DNA of 41,525 nt from a virus. Location: the IMG/VR virus record IMGVR_UViG_3300042923_000582, positions 1 through 41,525 of that record, one strand, 5' to 3'. Positions 6,737 to 14,668 of this stretch are shown one piece after another. Below the pieces are notes generated by a model. The model searched no databases and had not been told where the DNA came from. It saw nothing but the letters and a program-made list of their open reading frames with translations. The translations under genes and the position numbers were made by a program. How positions within the stretch are numbered: the first letter of the stretch is position 1; every line of letters starts with the position of its first letter.

Positions 6737-8065
6737 ATGCGATCAATTAAAATAGAACCATACCCAAAGCAAGTAGTATTCTTTACCTCTACTAAAAGAT
6801 ATATAGCTTATGGTGGAGCTCGTGGCGGTGGTAAAAGTTGGGCAGCAAGAACAAAAGCTGTGCTATTAGCTTTAAACTACTCGGGCATACAAATTATTAT
6901 ACTCAGAAGAACATTGAAAGAGTTGAAAGAAAATCATGTATTACCTTTAATGATTTTACTTGACGGAGTGGCAAAGTATAACGCGCAAGAAAAAGAGTTT
7001 ATATTTCCAAATAAAAGCAGGATATTGCTAGGCTATTGTTCTGCTGAATCTGATGTATTACAATACCAAGGGCAAGCATATGATGTTGTATTTTTAGAAG
7101 AAGCTACACAATTTACAGAGTTTCAATTTACAACAATGACAGAAAGCAATCGTTCTAGTGGTATGATGAAGGAAAGATTTACTCCTAGAATGTATTTTAC
7201 ATGTAACCCTGGTGGAGTTGGTCATGCTTGGGTAAAAAGATTATTTGTAGATAAAGACTATAGGAACAAAGAAAACCCTAACAACTATGATTTTATACCA
7301 TCTACAGTATATGACAATGAGTTCCTAATGACTAACAACCCTGAGTATGTTGAGAATCTTGAAAACCTTCCTGAGATGCGTAAAAGAGCAATGTTGTATG
7401 GGGATTGGGACGCATTTGAAGGTCAATACTTTGATGAATTTGATAGAGATATTCATATAATAGATCCTTTTGCAATACCTGACGAATGGCGAAGATATAT
7501 CACAATAGACTATGGACTTGATATGTTGGCAGCTTACTTTATAGCAACAGATACTCACAATAAGGCCTATGTATATAAAGAGATATATCAAAGTGGTTTA
7601 ATTATATCTGATGCAGCTAAGAAAATTAAAGAAATGATTAACGAAAAGATATATGAGATATTTGCTCCGCCTGATTTGTGGAATAAAAGGCAAGAAACAG
7701 GCAAGAGTGCTGCAGAGATATTTGGTGACAATGGAGTATGGCTAGTAAAAGCTAATAATGATAGGGTGCAAGGTTGGTATAATCTGAAAGAGTGGTTAAA
7801 ACCTTACGAGGATGAACAGAGCATAAAGACAGCCAATCTAGTAATAACTAAGAATTGTGTAAACCTTATAAGAACACTACCACAATTGCAATGCGATCCT
7901 AAAGACCCTAATGACACAGCAAATGAACCTCACGAACTGACACACGCACCCGACGCAATACGATATTGGACTTCTGGCAGACCAACACCAACGAGAATAA
8001 TGGAGCCGAAACCGGCGGATAAATTAATAGATAAACTACAGCCTAAACCTAAAATAAAGATGTAG
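6737..8065 (+). CDS. terL: terminase large subunit
   Basis: This is a 442-residue packaging motor. The N-terminal ATPase has Walker A GGARGGGKS (about residues 28-36) and Walker B VVFLEEATQ (about 116-124), followed by a coupling TCNPGG motif (about 155-160). The C-terminal RNase H-like nuclease has TIDYGLD (about 254-260) and a late acidic motif in HAPDAIRYW (about 411-419). Length and motif order are normal for the family. It translocates DNA into the prohead through the portal encoded downstream and cuts the concatemer. Confidence 0.95.
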   Translation: MRSIKIEPYPKQVVFFTSTKRYIAYGGARGGGKSWAARTKAVLLALNYSGIQIIILRRTLKELKENHVLPLMILLDGVAKYNAQEKEFIFPNKSRILLGYCSAESDVLQYQGQAYDVVFLEEATQFTEFQFTTMTESNRSSGMMKERFTPRMYFTCNPGGVGHAWVKRLFVDKDYRNKENPNNYDFIPSTVYDNEFLMTNNPEYVENLENLPEMRKRAMLYGDWDAFEGQYFDEFDRDIHIIDPFAIPDEWRRYITIDYGLDMLAAYFIATDTHNKAYVYKEIYQSGLIISDAAKKIKEMINEKIYEIFAPPDLWNKRQETGKSAAEIFGDNGVWLVKANNDRVQGWYNLKEWLKPYEDEQSIKTANLVITKNCVNLIRTLPQLQCDPKDPNDTANEPHELTHAPDAIRYWTSGRPTPTRIMEPKPADKLIDKLQPKPKIKM

Positions 8066-8074
8066 GAGGGTAAT

Positions 8075-8248
8075 ATGCCAACATATCCTTATAAATGCCC
8101 TAAATGTGGCGAAATAGAAATTGACAAGAAAATGAGCGAGCCGGAAGTGGAGAAATGTCCTAAATGTGATAGTGATATAAAAAGGATATTCACACCGACA
8201 AAGTGGTTCGATTTTGAAGGTGCTTATGGAAATGGAAATAGGTTTTAA
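8075..8248 (+). CDS. FmdB-type zinc ribbon protein
   Basis: This 57-residue protein has two knuckles, CPKCG (about residues 8-12) and CPKCD (about 28-32), followed by KRIFTPTKWFDFEG, typical of small FmdB-like zinc ribbons. These often lie next to terminase and portal genes in Firmicute phages; their role is not settled. The ATG follows GGAGGGTAAT, and a terminator begins right after the stop. Confidence 0.75.
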   Translation: MPTYPYKCPKCGEIEIDKKMSEPEVEKCPKCDSDIKRIFTPTKWFDFEGAYGNGNRF

Positions 8249-8274
8249 GGTGCAGTGATGCATCTTTTTATTTT
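8249..8274 (+). terminator. intra-operon terminator before the portal gene
   Basis: GGTGCA (8249-8254) pairs with TGCATC (8259-8264) around GTGA, with one G-U pair, followed by TTTTTATTTT. Confidence 0.65.
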
Positions 8275-8291
8275 GCAAAGGAGTTGATACA

Positions 8292-10289
8292 GTGGGCAAA
8301 AAGTTAGCAGAAAGAATAAAGAAAGCAGTAAGTGCATTAACCGATGGAGTAACCAAAGCAGGTAATATATATGATTACTCTTCTAAAGAAGGTAGAGAAA
8401 GAACAGTAACATTCTTATATGACTATGCTAAGACATACCGCACACAATGGGTTGAGCTATGGAGAATGTATGACGATTATGTAGAAGGTAAGCATAAAAC
8501 ACAGTTAGAGATACAAGAATCATGTGAAAAAGCCGGCATACCTTGGATTCCTGCAATAATTCCTGACCCTTGGATTCAAGTAGAAAGTCAAATAATACCC
8601 GATATACCTGACTTTGAATTCAACGGCCGTGATGATGATCTAGACAGTCAAAAGGCGAAACAAAGAGAATTTGTAGTTAAGTATGTAGTAGAAAATAACA
8701 AGCTTAATGCTATGAATACCATGAATGAACGTAGATTAAATAAGCTTGGCAATGCTTTTTGGAAGGTTGCTTGGGATGGAAGAAAAGAAGCACCTGGAAA
8801 ACATGGAGATATAGTAATTGGGGATCCTGATTGCGCAACAATATTCCCTGACCCTGCAGCAATAGACATAGACGATTGCGAATTTATTGATTATGCCTAC
8901 AGAGTACACAAAAACAAAGCTGCTAGGGCATTTAGAGAAGAACTTAAAGCGCTTGAAATTACAATTAATGAAATAGGACTAGATGGGAACCATTCAGATA
9001 CACAAATATATAACTCCAAGGTGCATGAGTTGGACGATGATACAGTACAAATTATAGAACATTGGTTTAGACAGCTAGAAGATGGCAATGACACTTATGA
9101 ATATGAAATATTCGACGAACTAAGAGGAAAGCCATACACAGTAAGTCAAAAGGTTAAATATGAAGCAGGGGACATTGCTTGCTCGATACTTATAAACGAT
9201 ACAGAAGTTAAATACATCCCTAAGTATTGGATAAAGACAGGTAAACAAAATAAGATGTACCCATTTGTTAAGTACTGCAAGATACCTGATGAAAACAACT
9301 TTTGGGATAAATCAGAATTAAAGCCTATATTAGATTTGGTAGATGCTGCTGACAGAGAACTTGCAATCGCACTTCTAAATGATGCTTTTATGGGTAATGA
9401 CATAATCATATCAGAGGAAAATGCTTTTGCTGATGATGGAACACATGAAAATAGACCAGGCGCAGAATGGAAAATGAAAACAGGCATGCTTAATTCAGTA
9501 AGAAGATTAAGCGGACTAGGTCAACCAAGTAACAGACTAGAAATGATTAACTTCCTCCGTGGGGTTATCCAAGAAACAGTAGGAAACTTTGACAGCGCAC
9601 AAGGTAAAGAGCCTGTAAGAGTAACAACAGCAAGTGGAATTGCACAACTTAACGAAAGAGCAGATGCAAGAAAGAACATCAAGAAAGCTGATAGGCTAGC
9701 AGGATTTGAAAGGCTGTATGAACTAATAGATTGGACAGCATTAGAATTCTACGATGATGATAGACTAATATTTATTGGTGTCAAGGATGATGAAACAAGA
9801 GCCAAGTTTAGCCAAGGCTTGCAAGGCATTGAAGGTCTACCAATGAATTTAGACATTAATCAAGGACCCGTAATATTCAAATTCAACTCCGATAAAATGA
9901 GAGTACTTGACAATGACACGACAGAAACGGCAGACGAAGCACAATACTATTATCCTCGTGTAGATGCTGTAGTTAATGCAGGAGATGGACTAAATAAGTC
10001 AAAAGCATTTACATTGGCATCAACTGAAAACCTATTAAAACTCAATATAACACCACAAAATTATAAGATAGTCATAGCAATGGTAGATATAATGGATTTG
10101 CCGAATAGAAAAGAGATAAGAGAGCATTTAGAAACAATGTATGCTCCGCAACCTCCACAGCCTGCAGTCGAAGAAGAACAACCTTTGAATGTTGATGATA
10201 TACTAAGCCAATTGACACCGGAGGAAATACAGGCATTAGAAGAAAACCCAGAGTTACTTGATGATTTAATGCAGGGAGATCAAATATAG
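8292..10289 (+). CDS. portal protein (short-tailed phage type)
   Basis: This is a 665-residue protein with the length and character of P22-like portals: a mixed N-terminal wing, a central stem region (about 380-480, with the conserved-looking AQGKEPVRVTTASGIAQL) and an acidic Gln/Glu-rich C-terminal tail (about 615-665). It forms the ring through which DNA enters and leaves the head, and it should contact the terminase and the tail adaptor. The start is GTG at 8292 behind AAAGGAGTTGATACA; no ATG is closer to a ribosome site. It is separated from terL by the small zinc ribbon gene and a terminator. Confidence 0.88.
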   Translation: MGKKLAERIKKAVSALTDGVTKAGNIYDYSSKEGRERTVTFLYDYAKTYRTQWVELWRMYDDYVEGKHKTQLEIQESCEKAGIPWIPAIIPDPWIQVESQIIPDIPDFEFNGRDDDLDSQKAKQREFVVKYVVENNKLNAMNTMNERRLNKLGNAFWKVAWDGRKEAPGKHGDIVIGDPDCATIFPDPAAIDIDDCEFIDYAYRVHKNKAARAFREELKALEITINEIGLDGNHSDTQIYNSKVHELDDDTVQIIEHWFRQLEDGNDTYEYEIFDELRGKPYTVSQKVKYEAGDIACSILINDTEVKYIPKYWIKTGKQNKMYPFVKYCKIPDENNFWDKSELKPILDLVDAADRELAIALLNDAFMGNDIIISEENAFADDGTHENRPGAEWKMKTGMLNSVRRLSGLGQPSNRLEMINFLRGVIQETVGNFDSAQGKEPVRVTTASGIAQLNERADARKNIKKADRLAGFERLYELIDWTALEFYDDDRLIFIGVKDDETRAKFSQGLQGIEGLPMNLDINQGPVIFKFNSDKMRVLDNDTTETADEAQYYYPRVDAVVNAGDGLNKSKAFTLASTENLLKLNITPQNYKIVIAMVDIMDLPNRKEIREHLETMYAPQPPQPAVEEEQPLNVDDILSQLTPEEIQALEENPELLDDLMQGDQI

Positions 10290-10676
10290 ATGCAAAACTT
10301 AACCGACGAACAACTAAAAGAGATAGTTACATATTGGAAAGCAGAACTAGGTTTACAAGATTGGCGCATAGGCATAACAATATGCAGAGAAAGCGAAATG
10401 CAATTAAATGATGTAGATGGCGAAAACGAATATAGTCATCAATTAAAGACTGCGATGATAAGCATACTCGACGTTATTGATTATGGTGATCGAATCATAA
10501 AACAAGACCAAGAGAAAACCATAGTACACGAATTATTACATTGTATATTTTCTCCTATAGATACCCAAGAAATATTGCAAGATAGAATTCAACACCAAAT
10601 GATAGAAACGCTTGCAAGAGCCTTAGTAAATGCAAGAAGGAGCGATAATAATGAAATGTCCACAATGCAACCTTAA
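10290..10676 (+). CDS. small HExxH-motif protein
   Basis: This protein has 128 residues, with IVHELLHCIF at about residues 73-82 containing the HExxH zinc-protease signature, followed by an acidic helix and His at about 98. It begins directly after the portal stop. A peptidase placed between portal and scaffold could trim head proteins, but this one is small and could also be an inactive or structural metal site. The size would suit a minimal metallopeptidase domain. Confidence 0.6.
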   Translation: MQNLTDEQLKEIVTYWKAELGLQDWRIGITICRESEMQLNDVDGENEYSHQLKTAMISILDVIDYGDRIIKQDQEKTIVHELLHCIFSPIDTQEILQDRIQHQMIETLARALVNARRSDNNEMSTMQP

Positions 10677-10839
10677 CACAACCATAGCCAAAACAGAATA
10701 TAAAAGTGATATAGGCAGTACAGATATATTTGTCGAGCAAACTCATGTATGTACTAACTCAAAATGTGGCATGTACGCAGGAAAAGATTTAAGTAATCCA
10801 TCAACAATAGTAGAAGTAACAAGAACTCAAATTAATTAA
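10651..10839 (+). CDS. 62-residue zinc ribbon protein
   Basis: CPQC lies near the N-terminus and CTNSKC at about residues 33-38, in a compact beta-rich context. The ATG at 10651 has AGAAGGAGCG upstream and overlaps the preceding gene by 26 bases, so the two are coupled. Function is unknown; it resembles other small phage zinc ribbons. Confidence 0.7.
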   Translation: MKCPQCNLNTTIAKTEYKSDIGSTDIFVEQTHVCTNSKCGMYAGKDLSNPSTIVEVTRTQIN

Positions 10840-10903
10840 TGGTATAAACTATTACCCTATATAAAATAATGGCTTAAAAACGGTTTTAGGAGGGTGTTGT
10901 CCT

Positions 10904-11014
10904 ATGAAGAAAGTAACCAAGATGCCTAAAGGCAAATGCATGACGAAACTTAAAGAGTTAGTCATGGAAGAATACCCCATGAGAAGTGGAAGAAAGAAAA
11001 AAGATAAAAAATAA
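10904..11014 (+). CDS. 36-residue very basic peptide
   Basis: This peptide begins MKKVTKMPKGKCMTKLKELV and ends in a run of Lys and Arg. The ATG follows GGAGGGTGTTGTCCT. It is the sort of basic peptide that binds nucleic acid or an acidic protein. No family is recognised. Confidence 0.55.
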   Translation: MKKVTKMPKGKCMTKLKELVMEEYPMRSGRKKKDKK

Positions 11015-11027
11015 AGGAGGAATAAAT

Positions 11028-11180
11028 ATGCTATTTAAAACCACAAACGGTGTTGATGTTACATTTGATAACAATATTATAACAAATATTGATAAGGCTA
11101 CTAAACCACTATTGAGTTTTGACAGCGAAGGGAATTTAATAGAGATTTGTTTTGATGGATATGAAATAAAAAAAATCTAA
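11028..11180 (+). CDS. 50-residue protein of unknown function
   Basis: The ATG at 11028 follows AAAGGAGGAATAAAT at ideal spacing; the more upstream in-frame starts overlap the previous gene and lack such a site. The protein is beta-rich (FKTTNGVDVTFDNN, then LLSFDSEGNLIEI). A terminator begins at the stop codon. Confidence 0.6.
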   Translation: MLFKTTNGVDVTFDNNIITNIDKATKPLLSFDSEGNLIEICFDGYEIKKI

Positions 11181-11208
11181 GCACTTGTTTTATGCGAGTG
11201 CTTTTATT
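11179..11208 (+). terminator. intra-operon terminator before the scaffold gene
   Basis: AAGCACT (11179-11185) pairs with AGTGCTT (11197-11203), followed by TTATT. It overlaps the stop codon of the preceding small gene. Confidence 0.65.
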
Positions 11209-11286
11209 ATGCCTATAGATAGGCTGACCACCTTGAAAGCAAGGGAATTAAATGACCACCATGTCTTTAAACTGAGGGAGAGAAAT

Positions 11287-12063
11287 ATGGATATGTTTAA
11301 AATGAATTTGCAGTTATTCGCTGAAGAAGGCGAAGAAGTAAAAACCTTCACACAAGAAGATGTTGACAGAATAGTCCAAGAGAGAATAGCAAGAGTGAAA
11401 AAAGAGGTTCCTGAGGATTATGAGGATCTGAAAGCAATTGACGAAGAATTGAAAGCTTTTGGATATGAAGGTACTGCAAAAGAAAGGCGAGAAGCCATCA
11501 AAGCACAAAGAGAAGCTGTTGCAGAACAAACAAGAAAGCAACAAGAACTTGAAGAACTGCAACGCTTGGAGGAAGAAGATGAGTTAACTCCGGCTCAAGC
11601 AAGGAAAATGAAATCTCTTGAAGATAGCGTTAAGCAGTTATCTGAAACTATAAAAGAGATTACAAGCGAAAAGCAAAAGGTAACAGAGGAACAAAAGGCT
11701 AAAGCCAAGGCTGATGCAGAATGGCAAGAGCAAGTATCGGAAATGAACGAGACTCATCCAGATGTAGACCTTGAAGAACTCGGCAAAAATGCAAAATTTC
11801 TAAAGTTTATTAAGGGCAAGGGAATGCCATTAAAAGAACTGTATGAGGATTTTGTAGAGTTTGTAGGGGAAACAGAAGCAGAAGCCATTATAAAAGTGAA
11901 ATCCAAAGATATACGCTCTACTTCAAGCGGTAAGGGTAATAACTCAGAAGGTAATTCTTATGGATTAAGCACAGAGGAAAAAGCCTTAGTTGATGACCAC
12001 AACAGAAAATATCCAAAATCAAAAATGAGTTACAAAGAATATAGCGAAAACAAACGCAATTAG
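11287..12063 (+). CDS. capsid scaffolding protein
   Basis: This is a 258-residue, highly charged protein. MNLQLFAEE near the start is a common opening of Firmicute phage scaffold and capsid proteins. About residues 60-165 form a long Glu/Lys/Gln coiled coil, and the end is a basic, Ser/Asn-rich segment that would contact the capsid protein. Size, composition and position (portal, scaffold, decoration, capsid) match a scaffold that directs HK97-fold shell assembly and is then lost. ATG 11287 is chosen for GAGGGAGAGAAAT upstream; the longer frame would run back through the terminator. Confidence 0.75.
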   Translation: MDMFKMNLQLFAEEGEEVKTFTQEDVDRIVQERIARVKKEVPEDYEDLKAIDEELKAFGYEGTAKERREAIKAQREAVAEQTRKQQELEELQRLEEEDELTPAQARKMKSLEDSVKQLSETIKEITSEKQKVTEEQKAKAKADAEWQEQVSEMNETHPDVDLEELGKNAKFLKFIKGKGMPLKELYEDFVEFVGETEAEAIIKVKSKDIRSTSSGKGNNSEGNSYGLSTEEKALVDDHNRKYPKSKMSYKEYSENKRN

Positions 12064-12075
12064 GAGGAATAGAGA

Positions 12076-12759
12076 ATGAAGAAAAGATTTGAATATGCTT
12101 ATGATCTAACAGGAGCTCAAACTCCAATGCTAAGATCATTTGCAATTGCCACTGGTACAGTAATAGAACTTGGTGAAATGGTGAAGTTAGTCGAAGGAAA
12201 AGTTGTTGCAATCGGTGATGCGGACCAAGACGATCCTTACCTTGGTTTAGCAGCAGAACCCCATGACGGCGCAAGTGACGGACAAAAAGGCTTGACAATT
12301 AAAGTATTCTGCTCACCTACAGCGGTTTTCAAATGTACACCTAATGTAATATCAACTGCCGACAGTGGTAATGGTACAACTTGGGTAGATGGTGAATTAG
12401 TAGCAGGTGCAGGATATGCTGATGATTTGCTAAATGGTGGATATTTGAAGCTAAAAACAAAAGCAGCTCTGTCAACATTGACTGATGCAATCGGCAAACT
12501 GTATGCAATAACTGATTTTGCAGTAGCAACAGGAACTTGCACAGGTGTATTCGCAGGAAATGTAGTGGCAGGCGATCAGGCAGTCATACTTCCTCCTGTT
12601 GGTTCTAAAGGATGGGACTTCACGGCAGCAGGCACAAACCTAGACTTAAAAGCTAATGGTGGCGAATCAGTAATCATAGTTGATGTAGATACTGACACAG
12701 AAGAAATATTCTTCAAGTTAAGACTACACACATTCGGCGCACACGTAGTTGCAATTTAA
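12076..12759 (+). CDS. head decoration-like protein
   Basis: This 227-residue protein is rich in Gly, Ala, Val, Thr and Asp with little helix, as expected of a beta-structured protein that stabilises the outside of a head. It lies between scaffold and major capsid, the usual place for a decoration or cementing protein. The ATG follows GGAGGAATAGAGA. No specific family signature is certain; a minor capsid role is the alternative. Confidence 0.6.
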   Translation: MKKRFEYAYDLTGAQTPMLRSFAIATGTVIELGEMVKLVEGKVVAIGDADQDDPYLGLAAEPHDGASDGQKGLTIKVFCSPTAVFKCTPNVISTADSGNGTTWVDGELVAGAGYADDLLNGGYLKLKTKAALSTLTDAIGKLYAITDFAVATGTCTGVFAGNVVAGDQAVILPPVGSKGWDFTAAGTNLDLKANGGESVIIVDVDTDTEEIFFKLRLHTFGAHVVAI

Positions 12760-12773
12760 TAACAATTAATCTA

Positions 12774-12800
12774 GGCACTCGCGAGGGTGTCTTTAATTTT
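12774..12800 (+). terminator. intra-operon terminator before the major capsid gene
   Basis: GGCACTC (12774-12780) pairs with GGGTGTC (12785-12791) around a GCGA loop of the GNRA type, followed by TTTAATTTT. Two of the seven pairs are G-U. Confidence 0.65.
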
Positions 12801-12814
12801 AGGAGGAATGAATA

Positions 12815-13708
12815 ATGTTTAATGAACAAACTTGGAGAGACGCGATGTACCCACTCGTTACAAAATGGTTTAACGATGAGTACAACAAAAACACAAACAT
12901 AATTGAGCAGCTTATCGACGTTGAAAACACTGATAGATATGAAAAGATTAACTACGGTGTTGGCGGTGTTGGTGAGATTCCTAAGTATGACGGTACTAAC
13001 CTTACTGAATTATCAAGAAAGAAAGGTTTCAAAGCTTCATACATCACAGAAGAAAAGGCTGGTGTTTACAGAATAGGCTACAAGGCAGCTAAAATGGATA
13101 TGTCTGGCGAAGCTAAGAAAGCAGGTCAAGTAATGTCCAATGCATTATACATGACTGTTTTAATGGACTTCTACAGAATGTTCGCTAATGGTTTTAACTC
13201 AACATTCACAGGCGCAGACGGTAAAGCATTATTTGCTACTGACCACGCTGTTAATGATGATACAGATGAAACTTACTCAAATGCAGGAACAAGCTTATTC
13301 ACAATAGCAGCGATTACAGCATCACAAACAGCAGCAAGAAGATTCAAGACTTACGATGGTCTTCCTTTTATGTGCCAATATGATGTGGTTCTCGTATCTC
13401 CCGAATTAGAGCCAAAAGCAAAAGAATTCTTCGGAAAAGAAGCTAAGTTAATTCCAGAATCAGAGCAAAACGGTGCAAATCCTGTATATGGCACAAAATA
13501 CTTCGTTATGGATGGCTTCAGTGCTAAGCAGTGGGCAATCGGCGATAGTAGACTAATGAAAATGTACATGCACTTGTACTATGGCACAAAGCCAAAAGTT
13601 ATACAACAAGCAGCTCCTAACCCACTAATCAGCGAATACATTCCATATGCTGACTACGTTTTGGGTTGGGATGATCCTAAGGTTGTATTCGGACACAATC
13701 CAGCTTAA
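12815..13708 (+). CDS. major capsid protein (HK97 fold, Mu gpT-like)
   Basis: This protein has 297 residues. It opens with FNEQTWRDAMYPLVTKWF, then has the long spine region, an ALFATDH segment (about 131-137) typical of Mu gpT-like major heads, and a C-terminal A-domain with YKLI-like strands. Length is normal for an HK97-fold capsid without a fused delta domain, so the separate scaffold fits. It should form the T-number shell. It is bracketed by two terminators and has its own strong GGAGGAATGAATA ribosome site, consistent with very high expression. Confidence 0.85.
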   Translation: MFNEQTWRDAMYPLVTKWFNDEYNKNTNIIEQLIDVENTDRYEKINYGVGGVGEIPKYDGTNLTELSRKKGFKASYITEEKAGVYRIGYKAAKMDMSGEAKKAGQVMSNALYMTVLMDFYRMFANGFNSTFTGADGKALFATDHAVNDDTDETYSNAGTSLFTIAAITASQTAARRFKTYDGLPFMCQYDVVLVSPELEPKAKEFFGKEAKLIPESEQNGANPVYGTKYFVMDGFSAKQWAIGDSRLMKMYMHLYYGTKPKVIQQAAPNPLISEYIPYADYVLGWDDPKVVFGHNPA

Positions 13709-13723
13709 TAAAACATTAATAAG

Positions 13724-13751
13724 GGGAGCTTAATTGCTCCCTTTTATTTTT
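13724..13751 (+). terminator. terminator after the major capsid gene
   Basis: GGGAGC (13724-13729) pairs with GCTCCC (13736-13741) around TTAATT, followed by TTTTATTTTT. Confidence 0.8.
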
Positions 13752-13765
13752 AAGGAGGTTTTCAT

Positions 13766-14038
13766 ATGTACGTTACCCCACAAAGAATGGATTCGGTTAA
13801 ATCAATAGCCGGATTAGTTGCAGCAGCGCAAAGCATACCTATAAACGGAAGAACTTTTATAATATCCAACACAGGCGCACAACCATTGTATATAAACCCT
13901 GACGGAACAGCAACGGCAACAAGCTTTTTAATACCTGCCGGAGTAACATTGCCTATAGTATTTTCATGTTTAGGCAACTTATCAGTAATTTCAAACGCAA
14001 CAGGAACAAGTGTATCTGTTATGTATTTAGATATATAA
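13766..14038 (+). CDS. small beta-rich virion-type protein
   Basis: This 90-residue protein is rich in Thr, Ser, Gly, Ile and Val and contains SNTGAQPLYINPDG and repeated short beta strands. It resembles small fibre or head-decoration domains, but I recognise no family. The ATG follows AAGGAGGTTTTCAT. The gene lies between the capsid and the tail adaptor. Confidence 0.6.
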   Translation: MYVTPQRMDSVKSIAGLVAAAQSIPINGRTFIISNTGAQPLYINPDGTATATSFLIPAGVTLPIVFSCLGNLSVISNATGTSVSVMYLDI

Positions 14039-14053
14039 AGGGGTGATTAACCC

Positions 14054-14656
14054 ATGAATTTAACTGCTTGTGATGAAAAAACTATAAAAATCATAAACAA
14101 TTATTCTAACAGCGGAAATTTAATACTTGATACTGATCCTAACCAACTAGATTATTCGCTAAGATTCAGAGCATTGCAGGATACAGCACAAAAAATGATT
14201 GCTACGGTCAAGAAGATACAAAGATATTTTACAGTAGAAGAAGCTGACATAACAATAACAGATGCTTCATTCATCGAAATAGATATGCCGACAGTTTATT
14301 ACCAAATGGAAAAAGTAGAATATGATGAAAAACCTGTACAGTGGAGAGCTAGAGGAAGAAATAAGATAACAGTAAACAAATTAACTACATTCCCTATTGA
14401 TGTTTTTTATTTTGCTTACCCTCAAGATATAACAGATTCAACACTTGGTACTTACGAGTTTGAAATAGATACAGAAGCACAAGAAGCAATTCCTTATTAT
14501 GTGGCAGCACATATGCTTATGGATGAAAGCAACCTGTATGCAACGCTGTTAGGAATATACAACAATATGCTTGCCAACCTTGATACCAAGATAGCAAACT
14601 CACCTAACGGAGTGCAAAATTCATTATTCTCAGCCACTGCAAAAAAATTATTCTAA
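14054..14656 (+). CDS. head-to-tail adaptor (P22 gp4-like position)
   Basis: This is a 200-residue protein. The first two-thirds is mixed, with a central beta segment, and about residues 145-190 form helices (AAHMLMDESNLYATLLGIYNNML). Size, order (after the capsid and before the nozzle) and composition fit the tail accessory factor that plugs onto the portal in short-tailed phages. Identification rests mainly on position and length. Confidence 0.6.
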   Translation: MNLTACDEKTIKIINNYSNSGNLILDTDPNQLDYSLRFRALQDTAQKMIATVKKIQRYFTVEEADITITDASFIEIDMPTVYYQMEKVEYDEKPVQWRARGRNKITVNKLTTFPIDVFYFAYPQDITDSTLGTYEFEIDTEAQEAIPYYVAAHMLMDESNLYATLLGIYNNMLANLDTKIANSPNGVQNSLFSATAKKLF

Positions 14657-14668
14657 GGAGGGGATATA

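Noticed and set aside
12237-12542. Minus-strand frame of 101 codons in the decoration gene
   Set aside because: It is Pro/Ser/Ala-rich antisense shadow with no ribosome site or family signature.
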